Assembly (NCBI GenBank): GCA_002506875.1
Contig: DAYJ01000071.1
Coordinates: forward strand, 1-12,782
Length of the DNA stretch: 12,782 nt
DNA from: Euryarchaeota archaeon UBA40
GTDB taxonomy: Archaea; Thermoplasmatota; Poseidoniia; Poseidoniales; Thalassarchaeaceae
Direction of reading: 5' to 3'
Part shown: in pieces, positions 1-6,390 of the stretch
Layout of the letters: each line of letters starts with the position of its first letter
Numbering within the stretch: the stretch's first letter is position 1
The notes under the pieces: model-generated
Seen by the model: only the letters and a program-made list of their open reading frames with translations
Database searches by the model: none
What the model was told of the DNA's origin: nothing
Program-made: the position numbers and the translations under genes

Positions 1-1
1 T

Positions 2-463
2 TTGGATGCTGATGGAGATGTCCATCGCATCACAGTGTTGGATTGCTCCTGTGAAGGTGCTTGTCCGAAGTTGCCGGTTACACCTCGAGGGTGTGGTTTG
101 CTGCGCACTGAGGCATTGTGTCTAGATAATCATGAAGCTGACCGACTTCTCGAGGCCCTTCATCTCCACCAGACAACACGACTCATCGTCACTGGATGTG
201 ACGGCTCACCAATGCCATTCCATATTCAATCGTCTTTAGCTTCACAAGATGTCGAAGTAATCGGACTATCTTGGTTAGATCAAAGGGGATATCATCCCGA
301 GGATCTAGCAATGGGAGATATGTATCGAAAACACACATTGATGGAATATTCAATGAGGCAACAAATGAGTTTCGATACTGATTCTGTTTTGGATCCAGGA
401 TGGGGTCGTTATATCCCTCGAGGCGTTATTGCTCTGCCAGTATCCCATGATGAACGTCCGTGA
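2..463 (+). CDS. Cys-rich protein of unknown function, 5'-truncated (possible HdrA-like fragment)
   Basis: I do not recognise this protein with certainty. The frame is open from the window edge; a TTG at position 2 could serve as a start, but the gene more likely begins upstream. Counted from that TTG, the N-terminal part has a cysteine cluster (C15, C17, C21, C31, C40; DCSCEGAC) followed by a segment resembling RLIVTGCDGSP. The pattern of a CxC near the N-terminus, then a hydrophobic strand ending in a cysteine, then a predicted strand-helix, loosely recalls the N-terminal Fe-S part of HdrA-type proteins (VCHCG..., then VVVAxCSPR). That likeness is an inference from motif spacing only. The C-terminal 50 residues (GWGRYIPRG) have no recognisable motif. 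It stops at TGA 461-463, 36 bases before the peptidase gene on the same strand. Confidence 0.6.
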   Translation: MDADGDVHRITVLDCSCEGACPKLPVTPRGCGLLRTEALCLDNHEADRLLEALHLHQTTRLIVTGCDGSPMPFHIQSSLASQDVEVIGLSWLDQRGYHPEDLAMGDMYRKHTLMEYSMRQQMSFDTDSVLDPGWGRYIPRGVIALPVSHDERP

Positions 464-468
464 CCGAG

Positions 469-495
469 TGGGTTTGATAGTCAAAGGGCAACCCA
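469..495 (+). other. Small inverted repeat/hairpin upstream of the M6 peptidase gene
   Basis: In the 36-base gap between two plus-strand genes, TGGG (469-472) can pair with CCCA (492-495), and TTTGA (473-477) with TCAAA (481-485) around a TAG loop. A six-base bulge lies on the 3' side. The structure ends five bases before the ATG at 500. It could be an mRNA leader or a 3' end for the upstream gene. No T-tract follows and its function is unknown. Confidence 0.3.
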
Positions 496-499
496 TCGA

Positions 500-2545
500 A
501 TGACAATGCGGACGATTCGGGTCATATTTGCCACCCTAATCCTTCTCTCTGCTGGCTTTGTTCACATGAATCAAGAAGTCATTGAATCAATGTTGCAAGA
601 CGTCGTCACGCCAGAGGAAGAATCCGATGATTCAACACTTGTTGGATTACAAAATGAGGAGTATTGGCTTGTAGTAATCATAGAATTCCCCCAACTTCCT
701 ACTGGCCCTGGAAAAGATGCTGAGAGAATAGATACAATACTTACTGGAGTTGATGGAGCAGATGATTACATTGCTGAGATGAGTGGTGGAGTTTCATCAT
801 TGAGTGTAACTATAGTCAACACAACTTACTCAGCAGATTCTGCACCCTCTGCATGGGGCACAGATACAGATGGTTCTAGAGATGTAGCATCCGATGGAGC
901 TAGACCATCAGATTTAGCACAAGAGGCCGCGATTGATTCTCTAACAGGTCTCGATTTATCGCCTTACGACCTTGATTCAGATGGTGTCGTCGATAGACTT
1001 CTCTTTATTCATACGGGTCGAGCCCAGGAAGTAAGTGGACGTACATCAGATATATGGAGTCATTTTCAGAGATTTACAGAACCAATCACAATCGGTGAGC
1101 ATCAAATTCACCACTATACGATGGCGAGTTTCCAATCAGGACTAGGAACAATACTCCATGAGATGCTTCATCAGATGGGTGCTCTCGATCTCTATGATGT
1201 TCATGACGAGACATCGAATAGCGATTGGAACGGCGTAGGTGATTGGGATATCATGGCCAGCGGTAATTGGAATGGTAATGGTCGTGTCCCTGCATTACCA
1301 ATGGCTGCAACTTTGGATCTCATTGGTGTGGATCGAACTATCGCTTTGGATCCAACGATGGGCGTTATGAATGTCAACCTGACAGCTATGTCAGGTGGTG
1401 GTCGTGCAGTAACCTTACAAATTTCACCAAATGAATTTGTTTATGTCGAGAATCGTGGTAATTATGGTTTTGATAGGAATTTACCAGGGCATGGCCTACT
1501 TGTCTCAATTCGAGATGATTATGGAAAGGATCTGGACCGCAATGAAGTGAATACAGATCCAGATACCGCCTATCTTCGACTCGTTGAAGCTGATGGCGAT
1601 GATGCGTTACTTCGAGGTATAGATTCTGGATCTTTCAGTGATCCCTTTGGTCTATCGACTAGCTTTGGAAATGAAGGGGTTCTAATCCATGATCGACATG
1701 GCCGTCTTGTTGATTGGAACATCACAGTACAGTCGGCGTCTACTGATGGAATAGAGATAATCTACCAACCGGGTATGATACGTACTCATGATATTCTTCC
1801 ACCTCGGAGTCCGATTGAACTTCTTGCATCTGAATCAATTCTAATTACTGTTGAACAAGGTTGTAATCTCTCAGCTGATTTGTATAGTACTGATGGCCGA
1901 GATGTAATCCTTGAAACTAATCCTACACGAATTGAGTGGAGCGCACAATCAATTTCAGGAACTAAGGGGTATATTCGCGGAACTATGGCATGTGATAATT
2001 CAATCTTCCAAGTAGATATGGATTGGAGGATTGTTCCTCACAGGATTGCAGATGCATCATTTGAACAGATTATCCCTCATGATGATTCAACAACTATCGT
2101 TATCCCACTGGAATACGATGGTGACGGGCAACGGTCCTACGATGTTTCTGCAGAGGGCCCCCTTGAACGAATCGTTGCTGGACCTTCGACAGTCGATCTT
2201 TCATCCAATGAAGCACTGGAATTGGTAATTGATCCGAAGGGCCTACTCACTCCTAATATGTATGCTGAAGGAACATTGCACCTTACATCAGATGGAGGTG
2301 ATATTGTCACAATAGAGATCATCCTTTACACCTCATCAAACAAGTTCCAGGGAATAGGTCCCATTGATTCTCAAGCAGATTTAGTCACAATATTGCTGTT
2401 CCTTATGGCTCTCTCGGTACTCCCTAGTCGGAAGCAACCTAATCGTTTGCAAACCAAGGTGGAACAGCAAACACCCAATCCTCAAGTTACTGATTCACAG
2501 TTAATCCAATATGATGACTTGGATAATCCACAATATCCGTTCTGA
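500..2545 (+). CDS. Secreted, probably membrane-anchored M6-family (immune inhibitor A-like) metallopeptidase
   Basis: A predicted zinc metallopeptidase that would act outside the cytoplasmic membrane. The 681-residue product begins with a short basic N-terminus and a hydrophobic stretch (VIFATLILLSAGF, about residues 8-20) that reads as a signal peptide. The zinc site HEMLHQMGALD lies at residues 220-230: H220 and H224 as ligands, E221 as the general base and D230 in the third-ligand position of the M6 HExxHxxGxxD pattern. DWDIMASGNW (248-257) matches the conserved M6 segment with the Met-turn methionine. Near the C-terminus LVTILLFLMALSVL (628-641) looks like a membrane anchor, leaving about 40 polar residues inside. 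The middle and C-terminal region is Asp/Ser/Thr-rich and probably beta-sandwich. ATG 500 or ATG 506 could be the start; no clear ribosome binding site is seen. Role by inference: degrading extracellular protein. Confidence 0.85.
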   Translation: MTMRTIRVIFATLILLSAGFVHMNQEVIESMLQDVVTPEEESDDSTLVGLQNEEYWLVVIIEFPQLPTGPGKDAERIDTILTGVDGADDYIAEMSGGVSSLSVTIVNTTYSADSAPSAWGTDTDGSRDVASDGARPSDLAQEAAIDSLTGLDLSPYDLDSDGVVDRLLFIHTGRAQEVSGRTSDIWSHFQRFTEPITIGEHQIHHYTMASFQSGLGTILHEMLHQMGALDLYDVHDETSNSDWNGVGDWDIMASGNWNGNGRVPALPMAATLDLIGVDRTIALDPTMGVMNVNLTAMSGGGRAVTLQISPNEFVYVENRGNYGFDRNLPGHGLLVSIRDDYGKDLDRNEVNTDPDTAYLRLVEADGDDALLRGIDSGSFSDPFGLSTSFGNEGVLIHDRHGRLVDWNITVQSASTDGIEIIYQPGMIRTHDILPPRSPIELLASESILITVEQGCNLSADLYSTDGRDVILETNPTRIEWSAQSISGTKGYIRGTMACDNSIFQVDMDWRIVPHRIADASFEQIIPHDDSTTIVIPLEYDGDGQRSYDVSAEGPLERIVAGPSTVDLSSNEALELVIDPKGLLTPNMYAEGTLHLTSDGGDIVTIEIILYTSSNKFQGIGPIDSQADLVTILLFLMALSVLPSRKQPNRLQTKVEQQTPNPQVTDSQLIQYDDLDNPQYPF

Positions 2546-2546
2546 T

Positions 2547-3524
2547 TTATCTCCGATGAAGATTAGTCCATCTTCGAACACTAGGTGGACGATCAATTTG
2601 CAAGTATTGTATTTCTTCTCCCTCAATAGCGATTAGAAGATTCTTATTCACACCTGCTGCGAGTCTTGCGGAAAGACAGGCTTTAGCCCATGTTTTTGGT
2701 GCATTCTCAGGGGTATCAATTAGGTATGGTGCATGGTCCTTACCAACCGGTCCTGAATACCCCCTCCAGTGTGTGCCATACTTGAATCCGGAGCGAAGAG
2801 CAAGACCTCTAGATAAGAGATCAAGATGGACAGAATTCGTACTGGATTTTGTATTCGATTCAAGTAGAGATGTTTCTGATGGGTTGAGACGATGACCCCA
2901 TCTTGTTGGGATCCCAACATGAGTCATAGACCATTCATCAATGCCATATCGGTTCTCTTTTTCTTCAAGGACATACTCGCCAAATGTATCGATATTGAAA
3001 GAGAGATTCCCTTGTGGTTGACAAATCGAAAGTTCGTATGTAACAATAGAACCTTCATCATCGATAACCAATACTTCAGGAATACGATGCTTATTGATAA
3101 CAGCAGATGTCCAGGAAAGAAGTTCAGCCCAATCTACTGCATCTGAGGAGTGATGCCATCGAATCTCAGCAGTAGGCTCAGCACTATCTGGATGGTTTTC
3201 TTTGTGCCACCTCAAAGCCCAGCTTTCTAACTCCGTATCCCATTGTGATGAATGCTCATGCTCGGTTAGAATGATTAGATTCCCAGGGACTCTCAATGCC
3301 TCAAGAATGAGAAAACGTGCCTCAAGACTAGAATCAAGATTGAGATTTTGTTGGATCCAATCATCAGTAGGTAGAGGTTGATGTCGATGATGATGGCAAA
3401 AGATGACTTCCTCAGGGAGAAGATGTAAACCTCCATCTTTGAGACGTCGACCTATGGCGGATTTTTCCCAGAGGCGTTGCCACTGAGGTTCCGTCATTAC
3501 GACTATGTCATCTCGTGCTTCCAC
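2547..3524 (-). CDS. endA: tRNA-splicing endonuclease EndA, duplicated-domain (alpha2-type) length
   Basis: Cleaves introns from precursor tRNA at bulge-helix-bulge motifs. The C-terminal catalytic domain is clear: GLALRSGFKYGTHWRGY, then DHAPYLI, then VNKNLLIAI. These carry the usual triad as Y256, H264 and K294, with spacing close to the family's. At 325 residues it matches the form in which a degenerate N-terminal copy (LHLLPEEVIFCH region) is fused to the catalytic copy and the enzyme works as a homodimer. The start is uncertain: GTG at 3524 is the longest option and an in-frame ATG at 3497 (MTEPQWQ) is a plausible alternative; neither has a clear ribosome binding site. The stop lies one base from the convergent peptidase stop. 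The gene is divergent from the wHTH/TerB gene, and archease, a ligase helper in the same pathway, lies 2 kb away. Confidence 0.88.
   Translation of the reverse strand: MEARDDIVVMTEPQWQRLWEKSAIGRRLKDGGLHLLPEEVIFCHHHRHQPLPTDDWIQQNLNLDSSLEARFLILEALRVPGNLIILTEHEHSSQWDTELESWALRWHKENHPDSAEPTAEIRWHHSSDAVDWAELLSWTSAVINKHRIPEVLVIDDEGSIVTYELSICQPQGNLSFNIDTFGEYVLEEKENRYGIDEWSMTHVGIPTRWGHRLNPSETSLLESNTKSSTNSVHLDLLSRGLALRSGFKYGTHWRGYSGPVGKDHAPYLIDTPENAPKTWAKACLSARLAAGVNKNLLIAIEGEEIQYLQIDRPPSVRRWTNLHRR
2558..2575 (+). other. Hairpin in the convergent peptidase/endA overlap zone
   Basis: GAAGAT (2558-2563) pairs with ATCTTC (2570-2575) around a six-base loop, 12 bases after the peptidase stop and inside the last codons of endA. 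It could mark the 3' end of the peptidase transcript. There is no T-tract, so terminator activity is a guess; it may be a coincidence within coding sequence. Confidence 0.2.
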
Positions 3525-3559
3525 ATGTGGTCGAATCGGTCATACATCATCATCCATGC

Positions 3560-3592
3560 GGTTTGGATGCATTAAGGCCAATGATTCAAACC
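3560..3592. promoter_or_regulatory. 33-base near-palindrome in the endA/wHTH divergent spacer (possible operator)
   Basis: GGTTTGGAT (3560-3568) pairs with ATTCAAACC (3584-3592), allowing one G-T pair. After a single unpaired G at 3569, CATT (3570-3573) pairs with AATG (3580-3583) around AAGGCC. The total is 13 pairs with one bulge, which is a strong dyad for the 91-base spacer between two divergent genes. As DNA it could bind a dimeric repressor; as RNA it could be a leader hairpin for the plus-strand gene at 3616. The adjacent gene encodes a winged-helix protein, which makes autoregulation a reasonable guess. No canonical TATA element is obvious nearby. Confidence 0.45.
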
Positions 3593-3615
3593 ATCCCATT
3601 GATAGTGGCGAATAG

Positions 3616-4500
3616 ATGGGTGGTCAAAACCAATTGACAGTGAGGGAGCGAATCCTTCTCCATCTCCATAATCGACGTTTAGATTCTGAAGGGATGGATT
3701 CTCCGCTTCACGATTCACAAATCGGTGTTGCTCAAGGTATCGGTGTATATCGTCGACATATCCCTCGAACAGTACGAAAAATGCAGGAGGATGGTGAGAT
3801 CGACATCGTCCTTCGCCATGTCCAAGGAATATCAAGAAAGGTCCAATGTTACTCGTTAACGAACTATGGAGATACTAAGGCTTCAGAAATCTGGAATCAA
3901 GTCAAAGAATGGAATATTGAATCCGATTCTGAAACTGTCCCTTTCCACACCATCGCGCCGACACCAGTGGATGCTCTACAATTCCTCTATCCAACAGATG
4001 CTAACCCAGGCGATACTCCTTCGATACATCGCATGGTACGTATAATCAGAACAGCATTAGAAGATGGTATAATCACAGATGATGAGGACCGCTTAATCAG
4101 AAGTATTGCATCAGAATTGCATATCGATTCTAGTTCCCTACAGCAAATCATTGATCGTATTTCAGATGAGGCTAATGCTTCAGATCCTCGAATCCGTTTA
4201 ATTCGTGCAGCTATGATAGCAGCCATTTCAGATGGTGTCATTGATTCTAGTGAAGAACGATTACTCAGGGGTATGGCAAAGGATTGTGGAATTACAGATG
4301 ACGCATATTCTTCACTTCTTGAACGTATTATTAGTGAATCTTTGTCACCTGAAGAGAGGGCATATTCAGGTGCTATGGATGCATTAGAATGGTCTACTAC
4401 GAATCACATGGACATTATCATGGATCTAAGAGATGCATTGGGTATCGATGAGGATCAACACCGTAGGCTGAGCGGGCTGAGCCGGGCGAAGTTGAATTAG
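3616..4500 (+). CDS. Winged-helix protein with tandem TerB-like helical repeats
   Basis: No named family was recognised. Residues 7 to about 90 look like a winged-helix DNA-binding domain: a first helix (RERILLHLHNR), an HTH segment with GVYRRHIPRTVRKMQEDGEI, and a wing ending in YSLTNYGDTKA, the usual YxLTxxG pattern. The C-terminal half has two related helical units of TerB type: EDGIITDDEDRLIRSIASEL (D150, G151) and SDGVIDSSEERLLRGMAKDC (D206, G207), 56 residues apart. Each has the DGxIxxxExxxL pattern seen in TerB and DnaJ-associated TerB domains, where acidic residues can bind metal. The start ATG at 3616 has no strong ribosome binding site. A DNA-binding domain joined to a possible metal or stress sensor suggests a regulator. 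That role is inferred, and the near-palindrome just upstream is a candidate target. Confidence 0.75.
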   Translation: MGGQNQLTVRERILLHLHNRRLDSEGMDSPLHDSQIGVAQGIGVYRRHIPRTVRKMQEDGEIDIVLRHVQGISRKVQCYSLTNYGDTKASEIWNQVKEWNIESDSETVPFHTIAPTPVDALQFLYPTDANPGDTPSIHRMVRIIRTALEDGIITDDEDRLIRSIASELHIDSSSLQQIIDRISDEANASDPRIRLIRAAMIAAISDGVIDSSEERLLRGMAKDCGITDDAYSSLLERIISESLSPEERAYSGAMDALEWSTTNHMDIIMDLRDALGIDEDQHRRLSGLSRAKLN

Positions 4501-4504
4501 CAAC

Positions 4505-4526
4505 CCCTCGTCCCTAGGAACGAGGG
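4505..4526 (+). other. Intergenic hairpin between the wHTH/TerB and kinase-like genes
   Basis: CCCTCGT (4505-4511) pairs perfectly with ACGAGGG (4520-4526) around an eight-base loop containing CCTAGG-like sequence. It fills most of the 32-base gap. The 3' arm (GAGGG, 4522-4526) is also the only purine-rich stretch that could act as ribosome binding site for ATG 4533. Folding would therefore hide that site, which gives a possible translational switch. No T-tract follows, so it does not look like a simple terminator. Confidence 0.4.
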
Positions 4527-4532
4527 AAGAGC

Positions 4533-5594
4533 ATGCGCGCCATGGATGAGTTCGACATTGCCCATCTGAATCGCCTCAAGCGTGTTCGTACTCTAATGGA
4601 TGCGAAGCCCCCTACACACATCACTCTCGTAGGGGATGTGATGTTGGATCGCTTCATATTCGGAGAGATTGACACATTAGCCTCCACAGCTCCAGTTCCA
4701 GCACTTCGTGTGACTAAGAGAGAAGATTCTCCTGGTGCTGCAGCCCATATCGCCCGTTCACTTTCCGGATTTGGTGTCGACAGTCGATTTCATTCAGTTG
4801 TGGGCGATGATACCGTAGGGCGTCGATTAATCGATACCCTGCAATCGTATGGAATCACAACTGAAAATATTCTTCTCAGTTCAAGCACTACCACTCTGAT
4901 CAAGACTCGATACTTCGGTGGTCGTTCGGGGATGATGGATAAGCGACAGATGATATTACAGGCTGACATGGGTGGAAAATCTCGACTCGATGACGAATCC
5001 TACAATCAGTTATTGGATAACTCTAGAAAGGATTTGAGCGGTTCGGGAATTCTGATTTTATCTGATTATGACAATGGAGTAATCACAGACGAGAATGCGC
5101 AGGTATTACTCAAAGAAGCTAAGGAAGCAGGTATTACGACTATTATGGATCCGAAACTCAGTGGTTTAGGTAGAGCCATAGGTGCTGATGTTGCTATATT
5201 TGAGCGGCGAGGGATCGAACTAATTCAGCGTCGCCAACTCCTTGTTGATGAAGCAGAAACGATTGCCCACCTTTTCGATAAATACCAATGGAAAGCTATG
5301 CTTGTCATTGGTGGTGTCCATGGTACAACTCTGCATCTTTCAGATGGAACAGTGGAACACCATGCATGTAGAGTTTTGAATCCTAAACAACAACTTGGTC
5401 TTCATGATGCGGCTGCTACTGCCCTATCCTATGCACTTCTCTGTGGTTCCGACTTAGGAGATGCTGCTTGTCTCGCACATGCAGCATGTGAAGTCATCCT
5501 CAATGCTGATGCTAGTCGTGAATTCGTCTCTAAGGAAGTTTTGACGGTCTGGCTGGATGAGGTCCTTTGGCAGTTCCAAATCAGCAACCGGTGA
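4533..5594 (+). CDS. Divergent HldE/RfaE N-terminal-type (PfkB/ribokinase fold) sugar kinase homologue
   Basis: A 353-residue protein that tracks the kinase domain of HldE/RfaE (D-glycero-beta-D-manno-heptose 7-phosphate kinase). Seen in sequence: LVGDVMLDRFIFGEI (32-46), TAPVPALRV, SPGAAAHIARSL (66-77), LILSDYDNGV (about 174-183), DPK, and a C-terminal ACLAHAACEVILNADAS segment resembling the HldE helix. The adenylyltransferase domain of HldE is absent. Several motifs are altered. The anion-hole GAGD is GLHD (289-292), keeping only the first Gly and the catalytic Asp D292. SDYAKG is SDYDNG (N181), and the GGAAN of signature 1 is PGAAA. The usual TPNxxE and VTRxxxG segments are changed too. 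It may have a different substrate, low activity or a binding role. Archease follows after 4 bases, so the two are probably cotranscribed. Confidence 0.78.
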   Translation: MRAMDEFDIAHLNRLKRVRTLMDAKPPTHITLVGDVMLDRFIFGEIDTLASTAPVPALRVTKREDSPGAAAHIARSLSGFGVDSRFHSVVGDDTVGRRLIDTLQSYGITTENILLSSSTTTLIKTRYFGGRSGMMDKRQMILQADMGGKSRLDDESYNQLLDNSRKDLSGSGILILSDYDNGVITDENAQVLLKEAKEAGITTIMDPKLSGLGRAIGADVAIFERRGIELIQRRQLLVDEAETIAHLFDKYQWKAMLVIGGVHGTTLHLSDGTVEHHACRVLNPKQQLGLHDAAATALSYALLCGSDLGDAACLAHAACEVILNADASREFVSKEVLTVWLDEVLWQFQISNR

Positions 5595-5596
5595 TC
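5590..5596 (+). promoter_or_regulatory. Ribosome binding site GGTGATC that decides the archease start
   Basis: GGTGATC matches the 3' end of archaeal 16S rRNA (complement of GATCACC) over seven bases and overlaps the stop codon of the kinase-like gene. It lies two bases before GTG 5599. Because it covers the downstream part of the anti-SD pairing register, the short gap is acceptable. It supports GTG 5599 rather than the upstream ATG 5557. Confidence 0.5.
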
Positions 5597-5598
5597 AT

Positions 5599-6036
5599 GT
5601 GCCTTGGTCTATCATCGAGACTACTGCTGACATGGGGCTTCGTATCGAAGACACTGTAAGTTGGCCTGAAACAATTGAACATGCAATTCATGGCTTGCAA
5701 ACGTTCGCTCTCATTTCTGAATCAGATATTCAACCGAGACCTAGTGAATCGATTAGAATTCTAAGAACAGGTTCTGGAGAAATCATAGATTTCGAGAGAG
5801 ATCTTGTCAGGGTTCTTGATGAAATCGTCTACCGTAATGATGTCCAAGATGAATGGATTGTGAGAGTAGAGGTCTCAATGGATGAGGTGAGTTACACCAT
5901 ATCTCCTCATGTCATTGATGCATCAGAAGTCGTACGTTCTGTTGAGGTGAAGGCAATTACGCGTCATGGTCTATGTGTTAAACCACCAAATGAAGCCACA
6001 GGTATGTGGTATGCACAGGTAATCCTTGATTTGTGA
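5599..6036 (+). CDS. Archease (RtcB tRNA-ligase activation factor)
   Basis: Archease promotes guanylylation and turnover of the RNA ligase RtcB, which joins tRNA halves after intron removal. The N-terminus SIIETTADMGLRI matches the family's EHTADxGxxI, with the usual His replaced by Thr and the Asp (D11 from GTG 5599) kept. The C-terminus has SVEVKAITRHGLCV and ends in WYAQVILDL, both family hallmarks. From GTG 5599 the protein is 145 residues, the normal archease length. An in-frame ATG at 5557 would add 14 residues of unrelated sequence overlapping the kinase-like gene, so I prefer GTG. The gene is four bases downstream of the kinase-like gene. EndA is about 2 kb away, but no rtcB is in the window. 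The SRP RNA gene converges about 45 bases past the stop. Confidence 0.87.
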   Translation: MPWSIIETTADMGLRIEDTVSWPETIEHAIHGLQTFALISESDIQPRPSESIRILRTGSGEIIDFERDLVRVLDEIVYRNDVQDEWIVRVEVSMDEVSYTISPHVIDASEVVRSVEVKAITRHGLCVKPPNEATGMWYAQVILDL

Positions 6037-6079
6037 AGAGTGGGCATGTCATCGGTGGACACGCGTCATCGCCAGCGAT

Positions 6080-6342
6080 AGCCTAGGGTTCCTCCGCTCC
6101 GAAATCCCGAGGCATCCATGGCTCCCGGTCGGGCTGTTCGCTTCCGCGCCTGACCTGGTTCCCGGGTCAAGGCCATTACCACATCCCTCCGGAGGTGGGT
6201 CTGGCCAACCTGGATCTCTCGGGGTCGAAGCATCGTCGTCCCCCCAGTGTTCGCCGACGGCTCGTTTGTGCCGCCCTCAGACTTCGGGCCACCAGTATCG
6301 ACGATTTGTGGAAACAGGGTACGTCAACTCCCCCCCTAGCCC
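6080..6342 (-). ncRNA. Archaeal signal recognition particle RNA (7S/SRP RNA)
   Basis: The RNA core of the particle that targets nascent secretory and membrane proteins. Read on the minus strand, the 5' end GGGCTAGGG (6342-6334) pairs with CCCTAGGCT (6088-6080) with one mismatch, forming helix 1. The Alu-type domain follows, with the conserved CCCTGT, GATACTGGTGGCCCGAAG and TGAGGGCGG blocks. The helix 8 signature CCAGGTCAGG...GGAAGC...ACAGCC occupies 6158-6132, with its GGAA tetraloop at 6145-6142; this matches the SRP54-binding loop of bacterial 4.5S and archaeal 7S RNAs. Helix 5 arms GCTTCGA...CCGAG and CTCGG...TCGGAGC can be paired. The GC-rich composition differs from the neighbouring genes. 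Ends are estimated from helix 1; about 263 bases is somewhat shorter than the usual 300 or so. No clear TATA box is seen. Confidence 0.88.
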
Positions 6343-6366
6343 GTGATTACGTGAACAGCCTCTCAT

Positions 6367-6387
6367 TTCAACGCATCTATCGTTGAA
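6367..6387 (-). other. Hairpin between ccmE and the SRP RNA gene
   Basis: TTCAACG (6367-6373) pairs perfectly with CGTTGAA (6381-6387) around a seven-base loop, immediately after the ccmE stop in the minus direction and about 25 bases before the SRP RNA 5' end. It could end or stabilise the pyrD-ccmE transcript, or sit in the SRP RNA promoter as an operator-like dyad. No T-tract is present. Confidence 0.35.
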
Positions 6388-6390
6388 TAA

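Noticed and set aside
3572..3835. Minus-strand open frame at the start of the wHTH/TerB gene
   Set aside because: It overlaps a well-supported gene and the endA promoter spacer, and its translation shows no recognisable motif.
5557..5598. Upstream ATG start for archease, overlapping the kinase-like gene
   Set aside because: It adds 14 residues unlike the family's N-terminus, while GTG 5599 has GGTGATC upstream and gives the normal length.
6331..6336. C-run near 6325-6336 considered as a repeat or G-quadruplex
   Set aside because: It is the complement of the G-rich 5' end of SRP RNA and needs no other explanation.
6026..6386. Two overlapping plus-strand open frames of 63-106 codons after archease
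   Set aside because: They lie antisense across the SRP RNA gene; the Pro/Ser/Arg-rich translations reflect its GC-rich composition and show no ribosome binding site or family match.
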